Below, in pieces: positions 35,021-43,900 of a DNA stretch of 64,000 nt. A program made the translations under genes and the position numbers. The stretch is from an uncultured Alphaproteobacteria bacterium (GTDB lineage Bacteria > Pseudomonadota > Alphaproteobacteria > HIMB59). How positions within the stretch are numbered: position 1 is the first letter of the stretch; the number at the start of each line of letters is the position of its first letter. Location of the stretch: the NCBI GenBank assembly GCA_902610255.1, contig CACLUX010000001.1, positions 62,001 to 126,000 of the forward strand, read 5' to 3'. The notes below the pieces were generated by a model, which worked only from the letters and a program-made list of their open reading frames with translations, had not been told where the DNA came from and did no database searches.

Positions 35021-35049
35021 ACATATATACAATGTTAAAGTTTTATTAA
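35021..35049 (-). promoter_or_regulatory. Third copy of the Pho-box-like 17-base site, between the ATP-grasp gene and glnD
   Basis: The minus strand of 35049-35033 reads TTAATAAAACTTTAACA, identical to the sites before pstS and plcP and in the same orientation towards the minus-strand gene. A TATATATG stretch and TAATGG at 11 bases from the second half-site could serve as -10. Distance to the ATP-grasp start is 34-50 bases. On the plus strand the site runs directly into the glnD ATG at 35049, so binding could also hinder glnD. Confidence 0.55.
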
Positions 35050-37601
35050 TGAAAGATATCTCTCAAATAAAAAAGAAGTATCAATCAAATAAGGTTAAAT
35101 TATTTCAAAAATTAGCATCAACTAATGATGGCTTCTATTTTAATAAAAATCATACAGATCTTGTGGATACAGTTGTAAAAGAAATAGTTAAAGGAATTTA
35201 TAATATTTATCCAATAGAAGATTTCTCTTTAATCGCTGTAGGTGGGTACGGCAGACATGACTTGTCACCAAAAAGTGATGTTGACTTACTATTTATTTAT
35301 AAAAAATCTAATAAAAATATAAGAGATTTTATTACTCAATTAAATAATACACTGTGGGATATTGGATTAGAAGTTGGAATATCTTTCTTAACAATTAAAC
35401 AGGCATTAATCGACTCTAAGAAAGATATAAAAACAATTACAAAATTTGTTGAGAGTCGATTTATCATTGGTGATGAAATTCAATACGGTGAGTTTGTTCG
35501 GTCCATTAAGATTTTAATTGGAAAACAAAATCCCCTAAAGCTCAGCGAATTAAAGCTTATAGAGTTGGTTGAAAGACATGACTATCGAATAGGAATTAAA
35601 AGTAATTTAGAGCCGAATATCAAAGAGGGTATTGGGGGTCTTAGAGATATTCATACCATACTGTGGGTATCGATCTTTATGTTTAACATTTATAAATTAG
35701 AAGACTTAACGTCTGTTAATATCTATACCAAAGAGGAAATTAAAGAATTAAAGAATGCTTGGAAATTTCTCTTAACCATTCGAGCATTTATTCATTTATT
35801 TAACGAAAGCAAAGGTGATGTTCTATCTATCGAAAATCAATTAAAAGTTTCAAAAAAACTCTCTTACAAAGATAAAAAGAAGGAAAAAGGAGTGGAGATT
35901 TTTATGAAAGATTTGTTTGTGAATGTTGCAAAGATTAATTCTCTCTTAAGAGCCTTTTATTCAAAGCTTCCAGAGGATTTAATAATCAAAACAATTTATA
36001 AAAGAAAACCCACTAAAACTAAATCATTAGAAAAAGAATTTATAATTGAAAAAGGTTTTCTGAATTTAAAAAATAATACCGCTAAAAACCTTCAACTAAA
36101 ATGGGCAAACGTCTTTGAAAAATCCTTGGAACATAATTTACTCATTCATCCTCGCTTTTTAAAGACCGTCGAGGAAAAAAGAAAAGTTTTAAAAAAAACC
36201 ACAGATAAACAGCACCTCCAATCATTTTTAAATATTGTTGTCTCCAAAAAAAATCCTATACAAGCCCTTCATGATTTTAATGATACCCAGCTATTTAGCG
36301 AAATATTTCCTGAGTTTGGCAGAGTTTGGGGACAAGTGCAGTTTGATATTTATCATCACTACACCACCGACGAACACTTATTATTAACACTGCACAACCT
36401 AAATGAGCTAAGACAAAAATCCTTTTATAATGAAATATATAGCAGGCTATCCTCAAGAGAAGCCCTTCACATCGCTTTACTATTTCATGACATTGGAAAG
36501 AAGGGGCCAAAAAATCATTCTGTTTATGGAACAGAGTTGACCAAAAAGGTCCTAAAAAGACTTCCTGTATCAGAAGAAGTAAAAGAATTGACATTGTGGT
36601 TAGTTGAAAATCATTTAGCAATGAGCGATACAGCTTTTAAAAATGACACTCAAAGTCCTGAGGCAATTGCTAAATTTACTTCTATTGCAAACACAGAAGA
36701 AAAAATAAACTCATTGTTTCTTTTTACCTTATGTGACATTGCCTCTGTCGGACCAAACGTTCTAAACGAATGGAGAATAAGCCTGCTTAGAAGTTTATTT
36801 TATAATGCAAGAGATTTTCTGCAAAGAGGTCTAGATACAAAAACTTATTCTACTTCTGTTCAAGAATCTTTAAAGAAATCAGTATTACAAAAATCTGATG
36901 TTAATTTAAAAAAGTTTATAAAAAATTCGATAAATGAATTTCCAAATCAATTCTGGGAAGCCTTTTCATCAAGAATGATCGTCGATATCTTTAAAATTTA
37001 CCAAAGAAATAAAAAAGCAAAGGTTATTAACTCTGTAAATTTTCTTAATTATGAAAATAAAGAATATAGTGCTGTTGTTGTCACAAGTAAAAATAGACCA
37101 GGAATTTTAAAAGATATTGTTTCGGGGTTTACACACTCTCAATCGAATATTCTTAGTTCTAGAATAATATCTTTAAATAACAATCAAGTAATTGATGTGT
37201 TTTGGGTAACCAATTTTTTGAATAAAGGTGTTTTAGATTTAAACGAACAGAAAAGAGCAGCTAAACATGTAATGAGTGCTCTTGATCAAAAAGATTTTAA
37301 ACCCTTACGGTCATTTACCAAAGGTTTACAAAAACTTACTGTAAATCCTCAAATTACAATTGATAACGATATGAGTAAGCAAGTCACTACTTTTCAAATA
37401 TTATCTGGCGATAGGCCTGGATTATTAATGGATATTTTAGGAGTATTTCATGACAAAAAAATAAGTGTCCAATCAGCAAAAATTTCCACATACGGTGAAA
37501 AGGTTTTCGATATATTTCAATTAACAAATAGTAATAACCAAAAAATCAAAGATGAAAAATTACTCAAATCAATTGAAAAGGATTTGATGTCTATTTTTTA
37601 G
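35049..37601 (+). CDS. glnD: Bifunctional [protein-PII] uridylyltransferase/uridylyl-removing enzyme
   Basis: Nitrogen sensor that uridylylates PII under nitrogen limitation and removes the group when glutamine is high. Domains in order in the 850-residue product: nucleotidyltransferase with GGYGRHDLSPKSDVDLLF, the GlnD helical linker (EPNIKEGIGGLRDIHTILW), an HD hydrolase domain (HIALLFHDIGKKG, YGTELTKKVL), and two C-terminal ACT domains (SAVVVTSKNRPGILKDIVSG and FQILSGDRPGLLMDILGVF). ATG 35049 is preferred over 35010, which would overlap the divergent gene. A Pho-box-like site abuts the start, hinting at cross-talk between phosphate and nitrogen signals. Confidence 0.93.
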   Translation: MKDISQIKKKYQSNKVKLFQKLASTNDGFYFNKNHTDLVDTVVKEIVKGIYNIYPIEDFSLIAVGGYGRHDLSPKSDVDLLFIYKKSNKNIRDFITQLNNTLWDIGLEVGISFLTIKQALIDSKKDIKTITKFVESRFIIGDEIQYGEFVRSIKILIGKQNPLKLSELKLIELVERHDYRIGIKSNLEPNIKEGIGGLRDIHTILWVSIFMFNIYKLEDLTSVNIYTKEEIKELKNAWKFLLTIRAFIHLFNESKGDVLSIENQLKVSKKLSYKDKKKEKGVEIFMKDLFVNVAKINSLLRAFYSKLPEDLIIKTIYKRKPTKTKSLEKEFIIEKGFLNLKNNTAKNLQLKWANVFEKSLEHNLLIHPRFLKTVEEKRKVLKKTTDKQHLQSFLNIVVSKKNPIQALHDFNDTQLFSEIFPEFGRVWGQVQFDIYHHYTTDEHLLLTLHNLNELRQKSFYNEIYSRLSSREALHIALLFHDIGKKGPKNHSVYGTELTKKVLKRLPVSEEVKELTLWLVENHLAMSDTAFKNDTQSPEAIAKFTSIANTEEKINSLFLFTLCDIASVGPNVLNEWRISLLRSLFYNARDFLQRGLDTKTYSTSVQESLKKSVLQKSDVNLKKFIKNSINEFPNQFWEAFSSRMIVDIFKIYQRNKKAKVINSVNFLNYENKEYSAVVVTSKNRPGILKDIVSGFTHSQSNILSSRIISLNNNQVIDVFWVTNFLNKGVLDLNEQKRAAKHVMSALDQKDFKPLRSFTKGLQKLTVNPQITIDNDMSKQVTTFQILSGDRPGLLMDILGVFHDKKISVQSAKISTYGEKVFDIFQLTNSNNQKIKDEKLLKSIEKDLMSIF

Positions 37602-37676
37602 GTTTTTTATGTTTATCGATTTAAGTCCCTCGATATTACTAGATAATTCTGATATCAATTTTAATAATATTTAAAT

Positions 37677-38681
37677 ATGAGCAGTTTCCAAAAAAGAGTT
37701 TTTTCTGGTGTTCAACCAACAGGAACCCTGCATTTAGGTAACTATCTTGGTGCGATAAAAAACTTTGTAGAGCTTCAAAAAGAATTTGAATGTATTTATT
37801 GTGTTGTAGATCAACACGCCATTACTGTTGAGCAAAATCCAGCTGAGCTTCGCTCAAACACGCTAGAGGTATTAGCATCATTTATCGCAGCAGGAGTGGA
37901 CTATAAAAAACAAATTATATTTCAACAATCAAGTGTAGCAGAACACTCTCAGCTTGCTTGGGTATTTAATTGTGTCAGTCGAATTGGTTGGCTTAATAGA
38001 ATGACACAATTTAAAGATAAAGCTGGAAAGAATAAAGAAAATGTAAGTGTTGGTTTAATGGTTTATCCTAACTTAATGGCTGCAGATATTCTTGCTTACC
38101 TTGCAACACATGTTCCCGTAGGTGATGATCAAAAACAACATTTAGAACTGTCAAGAGACATTGCACAAAAATTTAATAATGATTTTAAAGTAGACTTCTT
38201 TCCACTGCCAGAACCACTTATTTATGGAAATGCGACAAGAGTAATGAGCCTTCGAGATGGAACTAAAAAGATGTCAAAATCTGATGCATCTGAATTTTCT
38301 AGAATTTTATTAACTGATAGTGATGATGATATAAGTTCTAAAATAAAAAAAGCAAAGTCTGACTCAGACCTTATTCCTGATGACAAAGATCAGTTACAAA
38401 ATAAACCTGAATGCTTAAATTTAATCAATATTTTGTCTGCTTGTTCAAATGAAAGTATTGAAAAAACTCTGGTAAGTTATGCTGGCAAAGAATACTCAAA
38501 ATTAAAAAATGACCTTGCAGACAAATTAATTCAAGTCATAGGACCAATTAGAACCGAGATATTAAATCTTCTCAATAATAAAGACGAATTGAATAAAGTC
38601 CTAGATATGGGCAGCGAAAAAGCATCCACAATTGCAGGCCCAATTCTCAAAGAAGTCTATAAGATAGTCGGTTTTAGATAG
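37677..38681 (+). CDS. trpS: Tryptophanyl-tRNA synthetase
   Basis: Class I aminoacyl-tRNA synthetase charging tRNA-Trp. The 334-residue protein has the HIGH equivalent in TGTLHLGNYLGAIKNF, the KMSKS loop as TKKMSKSDAS, and the TrpRS-typical DQHAIT, VPVGDDQKQHLELSRDIA and GLMVYPNLMAADILAY segments. The length is standard for the bacterial TrpS. It follows glnD by 75 bases of AT-rich sequence without an evident hairpin; the mviN/murJ gene that often separates the two in Alphaproteobacteria is absent. Confidence 0.96.
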   Translation: MSSFQKRVFSGVQPTGTLHLGNYLGAIKNFVELQKEFECIYCVVDQHAITVEQNPAELRSNTLEVLASFIAAGVDYKKQIIFQQSSVAEHSQLAWVFNCVSRIGWLNRMTQFKDKAGKNKENVSVGLMVYPNLMAADILAYLATHVPVGDDQKQHLELSRDIAQKFNNDFKVDFFPLPEPLIYGNATRVMSLRDGTKKMSKSDASEFSRILLTDSDDDISSKIKKAKSDSDLIPDDKDQLQNKPECLNLINILSACSNESIEKTLVSYAGKEYSKLKNDLADKLIQVIGPIRTEILNLLNNKDELNKVLDMGSEKASTIAGPILKEVYKIVGFR

Positions 38682-38726
38682 ACACTTTGGCTTGAAATTT
38701 CCAATTTTATAGACATATTATTAGCA

Positions 38727-39284
38727 ATGTTCGTACAAACTGAACCAACGCCAAACCCTGCAACCTTAAAGTTTTTGCCAGGTAAAGAGGTCATGAAAGA
38801 CGGAACTATGTTCTATCAAAACCAAGAGTCTGCCTCAAATTCACCTTTGGCAATGAACTTGTTTAATATTAAAGGTGTTGAGGGTGTTTTTTTTGGGTCT
38901 GACTTTATCACTATAACCAAAGGCAAAGATAATGATTGGACGCTTATGAAACCTGCAATTTTGGGTTGTATCATTGAGCACTTTACAATGAACAAACCTA
39001 TTATCTCAGAGCAATCTGCATCAACTGGACATACAATTGATGAGAACGATAGTGATGTTGTAAAAAAGATCAAAGAACTTCTAGATAGTAAAGTAAGACC
39101 AGCTGTTGCTATGGACGGTGGAGATATCATATTTGACAAATATAATGAGGGAGTTGTATTTCTACAAATGCAAGGGGCCTGTCAGGGATGTCCGAGTTCA
39201 ACGGCAACTTTAAAAATGGGAATTGAAAATATGCTAAAGCATTATATTCCTGAAGTCCGTGAAGTACGACCCGTTGAAGTCTAG
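38727..39284 (+). CDS. NFU-type iron-sulfur cluster scaffold
   Basis: A 185-residue carrier for Fe-S cluster delivery. The N-terminal Nfu_N domain reads FVQTEPTPNPATLKFLPG, NSPLAMNLFNIKGVEGVFFGSDFITITK, and the C-terminal NifU-like domain carries the CxxC in GACQGCPSSTATLKMGIENML, preceded by VRPAVAMDGGDIIFDKY. This is the NFU1/NfuA-like alphaproteobacterial form, homologous to the mitochondrial protein. It overlaps the following exported glucosaminidase gene by up to 26 bases. Confidence 0.94.
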   Translation: MFVQTEPTPNPATLKFLPGKEVMKDGTMFYQNQESASNSPLAMNLFNIKGVEGVFFGSDFITITKGKDNDWTLMKPAILGCIIEHFTMNKPIISEQSASTGHTIDENDSDVVKKIKELLDSKVRPAVAMDGGDIIFDKYNEGVVFLQMQGACQGCPSSTATLKMGIENMLKHYIPEVREVRPVEV

Positions 39285-40110
39285 TCTTTTACTTTTTTTT
39301 TTTGGATTTTTATTAAATTCATCTCTTAACGCAGGAGAATTTCATAATTGGGTTGATTTAAATAAATATTATAAAAAAAATAATTTTATTCCTGAAATTT
39401 TAACGCAAGAAAATATTGGTCATCTTCCTATAATATCAGAATTACCTGATGATTTTTCAGAAATACAAGATGTTCCAACAAAGAAAAAACTATTTTACCT
39501 CGTAACACTACCATTGATTTACAATACGAATACTTCAATCATGCAAGAACGAAGAATGGTAATCAATATAGAAAAAAAATTTGCTAGGAAAGAATTAAAC
39601 AAAAACGAAACTGACGAAATTATTAGATTATCAAAAAAGTATAAATTAGATTATAGCGAAATTAACACAAAACTTTTTAGAAAACTCAAACAACGTATTA
39701 ATATTATTCCAGTGTCACTAGCTCTTGGACAAGCAATTATTGAAAGTGGTTGGGGACAGTCTAGATTTGCAACTGAGGGTAATGCTCTTTATGGTCAGTG
39801 GACTACAAGTGAAGATAAAGGAATCATTCCTCAAGACAGGGATGAGGATAAAACTCACGCAGTTTTAAAATTTAAAAATTTATCAGAAAGTGTTGAAGCC
39901 TATATGTTTAATATTAATACCCATCAAGCTTATTATAATTTTCGTGTCATTAGACGAATAGATGAGCGCATAAAATACACAGACCCTATTAGTATGAAAG
40001 TGAAATATTTAGCAGCCTATGCTGAAATCGGCGATAAATATGTCGATAAATTAGAGCTGATCATTGCTTCAAATAATCTTCAAGAATTTGATCGATTTAA
40101 ATTTAATTAA
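39259..40110 (+). CDS. Bax-like exported glucosaminidase-family protein
   Basis: Starts with a hydrophobic stretch (SSLLLFFFGFLLNSSLNAGEF), likely a signal peptide, and has the glucosaminidase/Bax core IIPVSLALGQAIIESGWGQSRFATEGNALYGQWT with catalytic-type Glu, followed by FKNLSESVEAYMFNINTHQAYYNFR and AAYAEIGDKYVDKLELII. Such enzymes cut N-acetylglucosaminyl bonds of peptidoglycan. GTG 39259 overlaps nfu by 26 bases; TTG 39274 is an alternative. The 3' end overlaps the convergent polysaccharide deacetylase by 8 bases. Length 283 matches E. coli Bax (274). Confidence 0.85.
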   Translation: MKYDPLKSSLLLFFFGFLLNSSLNAGEFHNWVDLNKYYKKNNFIPEILTQENIGHLPIISELPDDFSEIQDVPTKKKLFYLVTLPLIYNTNTSIMQERRMVINIEKKFARKELNKNETDEIIRLSKKYKLDYSEINTKLFRKLKQRINIIPVSLALGQAIIESGWGQSRFATEGNALYGQWTTSEDKGIIPQDRDEDKTHAVLKFKNLSESVEAYMFNINTHQAYYNFRVIRRIDERIKYTDPISMKVKYLAAYAEIGDKYVDKLELIIASNNLQEFDRFKFN

Positions 40111-41104
40111 CTAAGTATTGATAGCCAAACCAGAAAATACCATTATTAACTTTTGTACAATTAAACCTAAGTCTACCTTTTACAGGTAAACGATTAAGTT
40201 CAACTAATAATTTATTATTAAGATTTGTAATTGTTGGATTAAATGATCCTTGAAAATCACTAATAAAACAATTTATGTTGGAAGAGTCCTCGTTGAAATC
40301 TAAAGCATATCTACTGATAGGCTCACTTTGATAAGGGTTGCCAGGTTCAATAAGCACATTATTAAAAGGTAAAACACTTGATGCATCTTTTATTCGATTA
40401 ATAGATCCATAATTCTCATTTAGGGGGAATCTTGGAATAAAATATTTTTGATTAATTGAAAAGGCACCTGAATGTTGTCCAAATGCTGCATCAAAATACT
40501 GAGAAACTACTTTTTGAGCTATGGTGCTATTTTCACCAAAAGGATAAGCAAATAAATTTGGAGTGATACCTAAATTTTCAAAAATAAGATCCTGAGATTT
40601 TTCTATTTCATTTACAATTTCAATTTCACTAAGACTAGATAAACTTGAATGAGAGTGTGTGTGATTTTGAATATCTACACCACGACTTAGTACACTTTTA
40701 AGCTGAGTCCAATTCATATAATTTTGTCCACCAACGTTTTCTGTATTTAAAAAAAGAGTGACTGGTATCTCATACTTTTCAAAAATAGGTAATCCCACCT
40801 CAAAAAATGATAAATAAGCATCATCTACAGTTATTGAAATAGTTTTTTTTTGTAATTTATCTTCAAACAAAAGATCTCTAGCTAAAATAAAATTAAATCC
40901 TTGATCCTTTAAATACTCTAGATGACTTACTAATTGCTCTTCGCGTATATTTGTTGAGGGATACTTATTTTCACCAAATCGATGATACATTAGAATATTA
41001 TTTGGAATTGTATCATTCACACTTGTTGCATAGGATGTACTAATTGGAAAAGTAAAATTTGACACAAAAATGATCAGTAAAGTAAAAAATTTTGAAATCG
41101 GCAT
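40103..41104 (-). CDS. Exported polysaccharide deacetylase (NodB-fold)
   Basis: A 333-residue protein with a signal peptide (MPISKFFTLLIIFVSNFTFPISTSYA) and a NodB-homology domain: ILMYHRFGE, SITVDDAYLSFF (TFDDG-like, with the catalytic and metal-binding Asp pair), HTHSHSSLSSLS (metal His pair) and FAYPFGEN. These enzymes remove N- or O-acetyl groups from cell-wall or exported polysaccharides. The C-terminal 90 residues form an additional domain of unknown type. The start at 41104 lies 35 bases inside the divergent tsaB frame; the earlier in-frame ATG 41158 would overlap even more and would bury the signal peptide. Confidence 0.85.
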   Translation of the reverse strand: MPISKFFTLLIIFVSNFTFPISTSYATSVNDTIPNNILMYHRFGENKYPSTNIREEQLVSHLEYLKDQGFNFILARDLLFEDKLQKKTISITVDDAYLSFFEVGLPIFEKYEIPVTLFLNTENVGGQNYMNWTQLKSVLSRGVDIQNHTHSHSSLSSLSEIEIVNEIEKSQDLIFENLGITPNLFAYPFGENSTIAQKVVSQYFDAAFGQHSGAFSINQKYFIPRFPLNENYGSINRIKDASSVLPFNNVLIEPGNPYQSEPISRYALDFNEDSSNINCFISDFQGSFNPTITNLNNKLLVELNRLPVKGRLRFNCTKVNNGIFWFGYQYLVN

Positions 41105-41723
41105 CGATAGCTCTTTATCATACTGTTCAATTACTTTATTTAAAAATGAAAAAATCATTTGGGATAAAACTGTAAAAAGTGAGTATGGACATGAAAAAAT
41201 ATTATCGGAATTACTACAAAACTTAGTAACTAAAACAAAAATAAAGGCTGATCATATCAAAAAATTGCATCTAAATTATGGACCAGCACGCTTTACAGCA
41301 ATAAGAAATTGTCACTCACTTATGAAAGGCTTTTTTATAGATCATAGAGTAGAAATTGTGGGTTATTCTATTTTTGAGCATTTCTTTTTAGGTATTAACA
41401 AAAAACTTACTAAAAATGTCTTGTGTGTGATTGACACAAATAGAAAAGATTTAGCTATTCAAAAGATTGATACATCAGGCAAGTTAATTGGAAAGACAAA
41501 AACTTTAAAAATTGACTCAAACCTTGTGGATATATTGAGTCAAAACTATTTTTTAATAGGAAACGGATTAGAAAAACTAAAAAAAATTTCTGAATTTGCC
41601 TTTATTAAAAATAAAATTATTTCGCCAACAAAATTGAAATCAAATTATTTTATTAAAAAGCATTATAAGAAAAAATCTAATTATAAATTCCCAAAAATAA
41701 TTTATCCCTACTCTCCGATTTAA
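41070..41723 (+). CDS. tsaB: tRNA threonylcarbamoyladenosine modification protein TsaB
   Basis: Non-catalytic partner of TsaD in t6A37 synthesis. The 217-residue product has the ASKHA-fold opening FEIGIDSSLSYCSITLF, the region HEKILSELLQNLV, and LNYGPARFTAIRNCHSLMKG where the family usually has GPGSFTGIR, so it is divergent. LCVIDTNRKDLAIQKID is compatible. The start is fixed by the strand-1 motif just after it, so it overlaps the divergent deacetylase head-to-head by 35 bases. In other Alphaproteobacteria tsaB heads the rimI-miaB run; here it has moved away from it. Confidence 0.82.
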   Translation: MISKVKNFEIGIDSSLSYCSITLFKNEKIIWDKTVKSEYGHEKILSELLQNLVTKTKIKADHIKKLHLNYGPARFTAIRNCHSLMKGFFIDHRVEIVGYSIFEHFFLGINKKLTKNVLCVIDTNRKDLAIQKIDTSGKLIGKTKTLKIDSNLVDILSQNYFLIGNGLEKLKKISEFAFIKNKIISPTKLKSNYFIKKHYKKKSNYKFPKIIYPYSPI

Positions 41724-41726
41724 AAA

Positions 41727-42191
41727 TTAAAAATTTAAAAAAGAATATTTTTTTTCCATATACTTTTGATGATAATCCTCTGCGGGACAGTAATTCTTAA
41801 CGGGTTCTATAATCGTAGTAATTTTTTGATTAAATTGGCTTTCGTTCAATTTGTCTGTGATCTGCTTTGCTATTTCACATTGAGTTTCATCATAATAGCC
41901 TATCAATGATCGGTATTGAGATCCTCGATCTGGGCCTTGTTGATTTAAAGTTGTTGGATCATGAATTTGATAAAAAAACTCCACAAGGTTAGTGTATGAA
42001 ATAAGATTTTCATCAAATTTTAAGAAAACGACTTCAGCATGATTTGTATTACCTTTGCAAACTTCTTCGTAAGAAGTTTTATCAGTTAAGCCTTGAGAGT
42101 AGCCTACTTGGGTTTCAATCACACCTTTGATCTCAGAAAATTTTTTTTCAGGCCCCCAAAAACATCCTGCACCAAATAATGCTTTAGACAT
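41727..42191 (-). CDS. msrA: Peptide methionine-S-sulfoxide reductase
   Basis: Repairs methionine-S-sulfoxide in proteins. The 154-residue protein has the catalytic GAGCFWGPE (Cys10), EVCKGNTNHAEVVFLKFD, FFYQIHDPTTLNQQGPDRGSQYRS and the end PVKNYCPAEDYHQKYMEK with a second cysteine suitable for recycling. The family signature GCFWG is exact. It overlaps the DUF2805 gene by 8 bases, suggesting an SMP-30 / DUF2805 / msrA transcript on the minus strand. Confidence 0.96.
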   Translation of the reverse strand: MSKALFGAGCFWGPEKKFSEIKGVIETQVGYSQGLTDKTSYEEVCKGNTNHAEVVFLKFDENLISYTNLVEFFYQIHDPTTLNQQGPDRGSQYRSLIGYYDETQCEIAKQITDKLNESQFNQKITTIIEPVKNYCPAEDYHQKYMEKKYSFLNF

Positions 42192-42402
42192 AATCTTTTC
42201 CTTTTAGTTGTGTCTTTTGGGCACTTCTTTGGTGAATTCTCTTTCTCCAAATTTCATAGCTTTTTTGTTTAATATTTTTTTTCATAATTTTTTTAACATC
42301 ACCCTCATCAATTTCATAAATTTTTTTGATATGACTAAAATCTGTTTGATCGTCCCAAGCCATTTGAATTATTTCACTAATCTGAGATTGATTAAATTTC
42401 AT
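42184..42402 (-). CDS. DUF2805 (TIGR03643) family small protein
   Basis: A 72-residue protein beginning FNQSQISEIIQMAWDDQTDFSHIKKIYEIDEGDVKKIMKKNIKQKSYEIWRKRIHQR. The pattern IxExxxMAWxDxTxFxxIxxxxGxxExxVxxxMR followed by W+xR is that of the DUF2805/TIGR03643 family, a putative helix-turn-helix-like protein of unknown function, common in marine bacteria. It starts 2 bases before the stop of the SMP-30 gene region and overlaps msrA by 8 bases. Confidence 0.8.
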   Translation of the reverse strand: MKFNQSQISEIIQMAWDDQTDFSHIKKIYEIDEGDVKKIMKKNIKQKSYEIWRKRIHQRSAQKTQLKGKDYV

Positions 42403-42404
42403 AC

Positions 42405-43316
42405 TTAATGATACAAATCGGGGATATTTTCAGATCTATAACAATTTGAAGCATAGCCTTGTTCTTGGGTAACAAACTTAAACAGTTTTCCTGCATGCGG
42501 TTGTCTTTCTGCTTCAATGTCGTTGAGACCAACAGATGCAGTTGTAATAAAAAGCTCATTGAGATATTTCCCACCAAAAGTGCAACTTGTTACTTTTGAA
42601 ACAGGAAGTTGTAAAATTAATTTAAGTGAACCTTTTTTATCAAAACAACAAACCTTGCCACTTCCCCACATTGCTACCCATAAGTTACCATTTTTATCAA
42701 CTGTCATTCCATCTGGGTTTCCATCGATTTTGTTCATGGAAAGAAAAACTTTTTTATTTATTCCATTGCCTGACAAATTATTGATAGAAAAAATATAAAT
42801 AATTCTTTTTATAGAGTCAGTTACATAACCTACATTTCTCTCGTAGTCAAAAACTGGTCCATTTGAAATAATATAAGAGTTATCTGAGTATATTGGTTTT
42901 AAATTAGAGTCATGACATATAACTTTTCCAGTCTGAGACTTTTGTTGAATATCCATTGTTGATATCCAAATTTGTCCATTTAAATCTATGTCTGCATCAT
43001 TAATCCTGTTATTTGGACTATCAAAATTGATCTTTGTTAGAAGCTGTTTTTTAGATAATGAGGGATGAATTGAATAAAGAGAGTCGTATGAACTCATGAT
43101 ATAATTTTTATTATCTTGTAAAAGAATATTGGTGACACCGTCTTGTACTGAATATTGACGTTCTTCGTTATTATCTTGATCAGTTTCAATTATTTTATTT
43201 TCATAAATATCCACCCATAACAGCTTATCGTGCCTCCAATCCCAAATTGGTCTTTGACCTAGAACACTTTTATATGATTGATGGCAAACAGACGGTTGCT
43301 CATATTTAATTCTCAC
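42405..43316 (-). CDS. SMP-30/gluconolactonase/LRE-family protein
   Basis: A 303-residue six-bladed beta-propeller of the SMP-30 type: GQRPIWDWRHDKLLWVDIYENKI near the start, NRINDADIDLNGQIWISTMD (metal-binding Asn and Asp), SNGPVFDYERNVGYVTDSIKRIIYIF and DGNPDGMTVDKNGNLWVAMWGSGKV with the conserved Asn-Pro-Asp. These enzymes hydrolyse sugar lactones. No signal peptide is seen, so it is cytoplasmic. The substrate cannot be told from sequence; there are no sugar-dehydrogenase neighbours. Confidence 0.9.
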   Translation of the reverse strand: MRIKYEQPSVCHQSYKSVLGQRPIWDWRHDKLLWVDIYENKIIETDQDNNEERQYSVQDGVTNILLQDNKNYIMSSYDSLYSIHPSLSKKQLLTKINFDSPNNRINDADIDLNGQIWISTMDIQQKSQTGKVICHDSNLKPIYSDNSYIISNGPVFDYERNVGYVTDSIKRIIYIFSINNLSGNGINKKVFLSMNKIDGNPDGMTVDKNGNLWVAMWGSGKVCCFDKKGSLKLILQLPVSKVTSCTFGGKYLNELFITTASVGLNDIEAERQPHAGKLFKFVTQEQGYASNCYRSENIPDLYH

Positions 43317-43442
43317 AAAGATGATTATAAACTAAATATTTAGATGAAAAAAGTATGTTGGAGATTTGTTTTGATTGTCTTATCGTGTTTTTAATATAGA
43401 AATTGCATGAGCTATTTGTGTTCTTATTGATTTAAGAGTTTG

Positions 43443-43859
43443 ATGAATTTAGTTAAATTATCTAAATATTTTATTTTTATTTCTTTTCTGATTATAGCAA
43501 CAAGCTGTGAAACAACTGATGTAGAAGAGAAAGTAATAAAACCAGAGCCTGTACCTAAAATTATATATACCCCTGAAGTAGAGGAAACTGTTGAGGAAAG
43601 TGATGAAATTGTTGAGCATTTCAAAGGTGTAGAACTATTTTTAAATAAATCGCTAAATGATTTAATTTTAAAATATGGAAAAGTTGATTTTTCAAAAATT
43701 GAGAGTGTTTATGAATTCCACAGATATAACACTGATAATTGTAGAATCTTTATACAAAATAGATCTGTAGATAAAACAATAATAAACATTACGATTTACA
43801 ACTATAAAAAGAATTTGTTTATCGAAACATACTCAAAAGATTTGTGTACTGATATTTAA
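43443..43859 (+). CDS. Small lipoprotein of unknown function
   Basis: Starts with a typical lipoprotein signal: basic MNLVKLSK, a hydrophobic stretch YFIFISFLIIA and lipobox IATSC, so Cys at about residue 23 should be acylated. The mature protein is acidic and Glu/Val-rich at first (EKVIKPEPVPKIIYTPEVEETVEES), then has a folded part with KSLNDLILKYGKVDFSKIESVYEFHRYNTDNCRIFI. That layout, with the LxxxxG and FHRYxxxxCRIFI pattern, recalls small outer-membrane assembly lipoproteins but I cannot name a family. A TTG one codon earlier is in frame; ATG 43443 is chosen. Confidence 0.7.
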   Translation: MNLVKLSKYFIFISFLIIATSCETTDVEEKVIKPEPVPKIIYTPEVEETVEESDEIVEHFKGVELFLNKSLNDLILKYGKVDFSKIESVYEFHRYNTDNCRIFIQNRSVDKTIINITIYNYKKNLFIETYSKDLCTDI

Positions 43860-43900
43860 AATAGATAATTGTTTAATAACAAATAATATAATTCTTAATT

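Noticed and set aside
36295..36621. A 108-codon frame antisense to glnD
   Set aside because: Lies opposite the conserved HD domain and shows no recognisable features.
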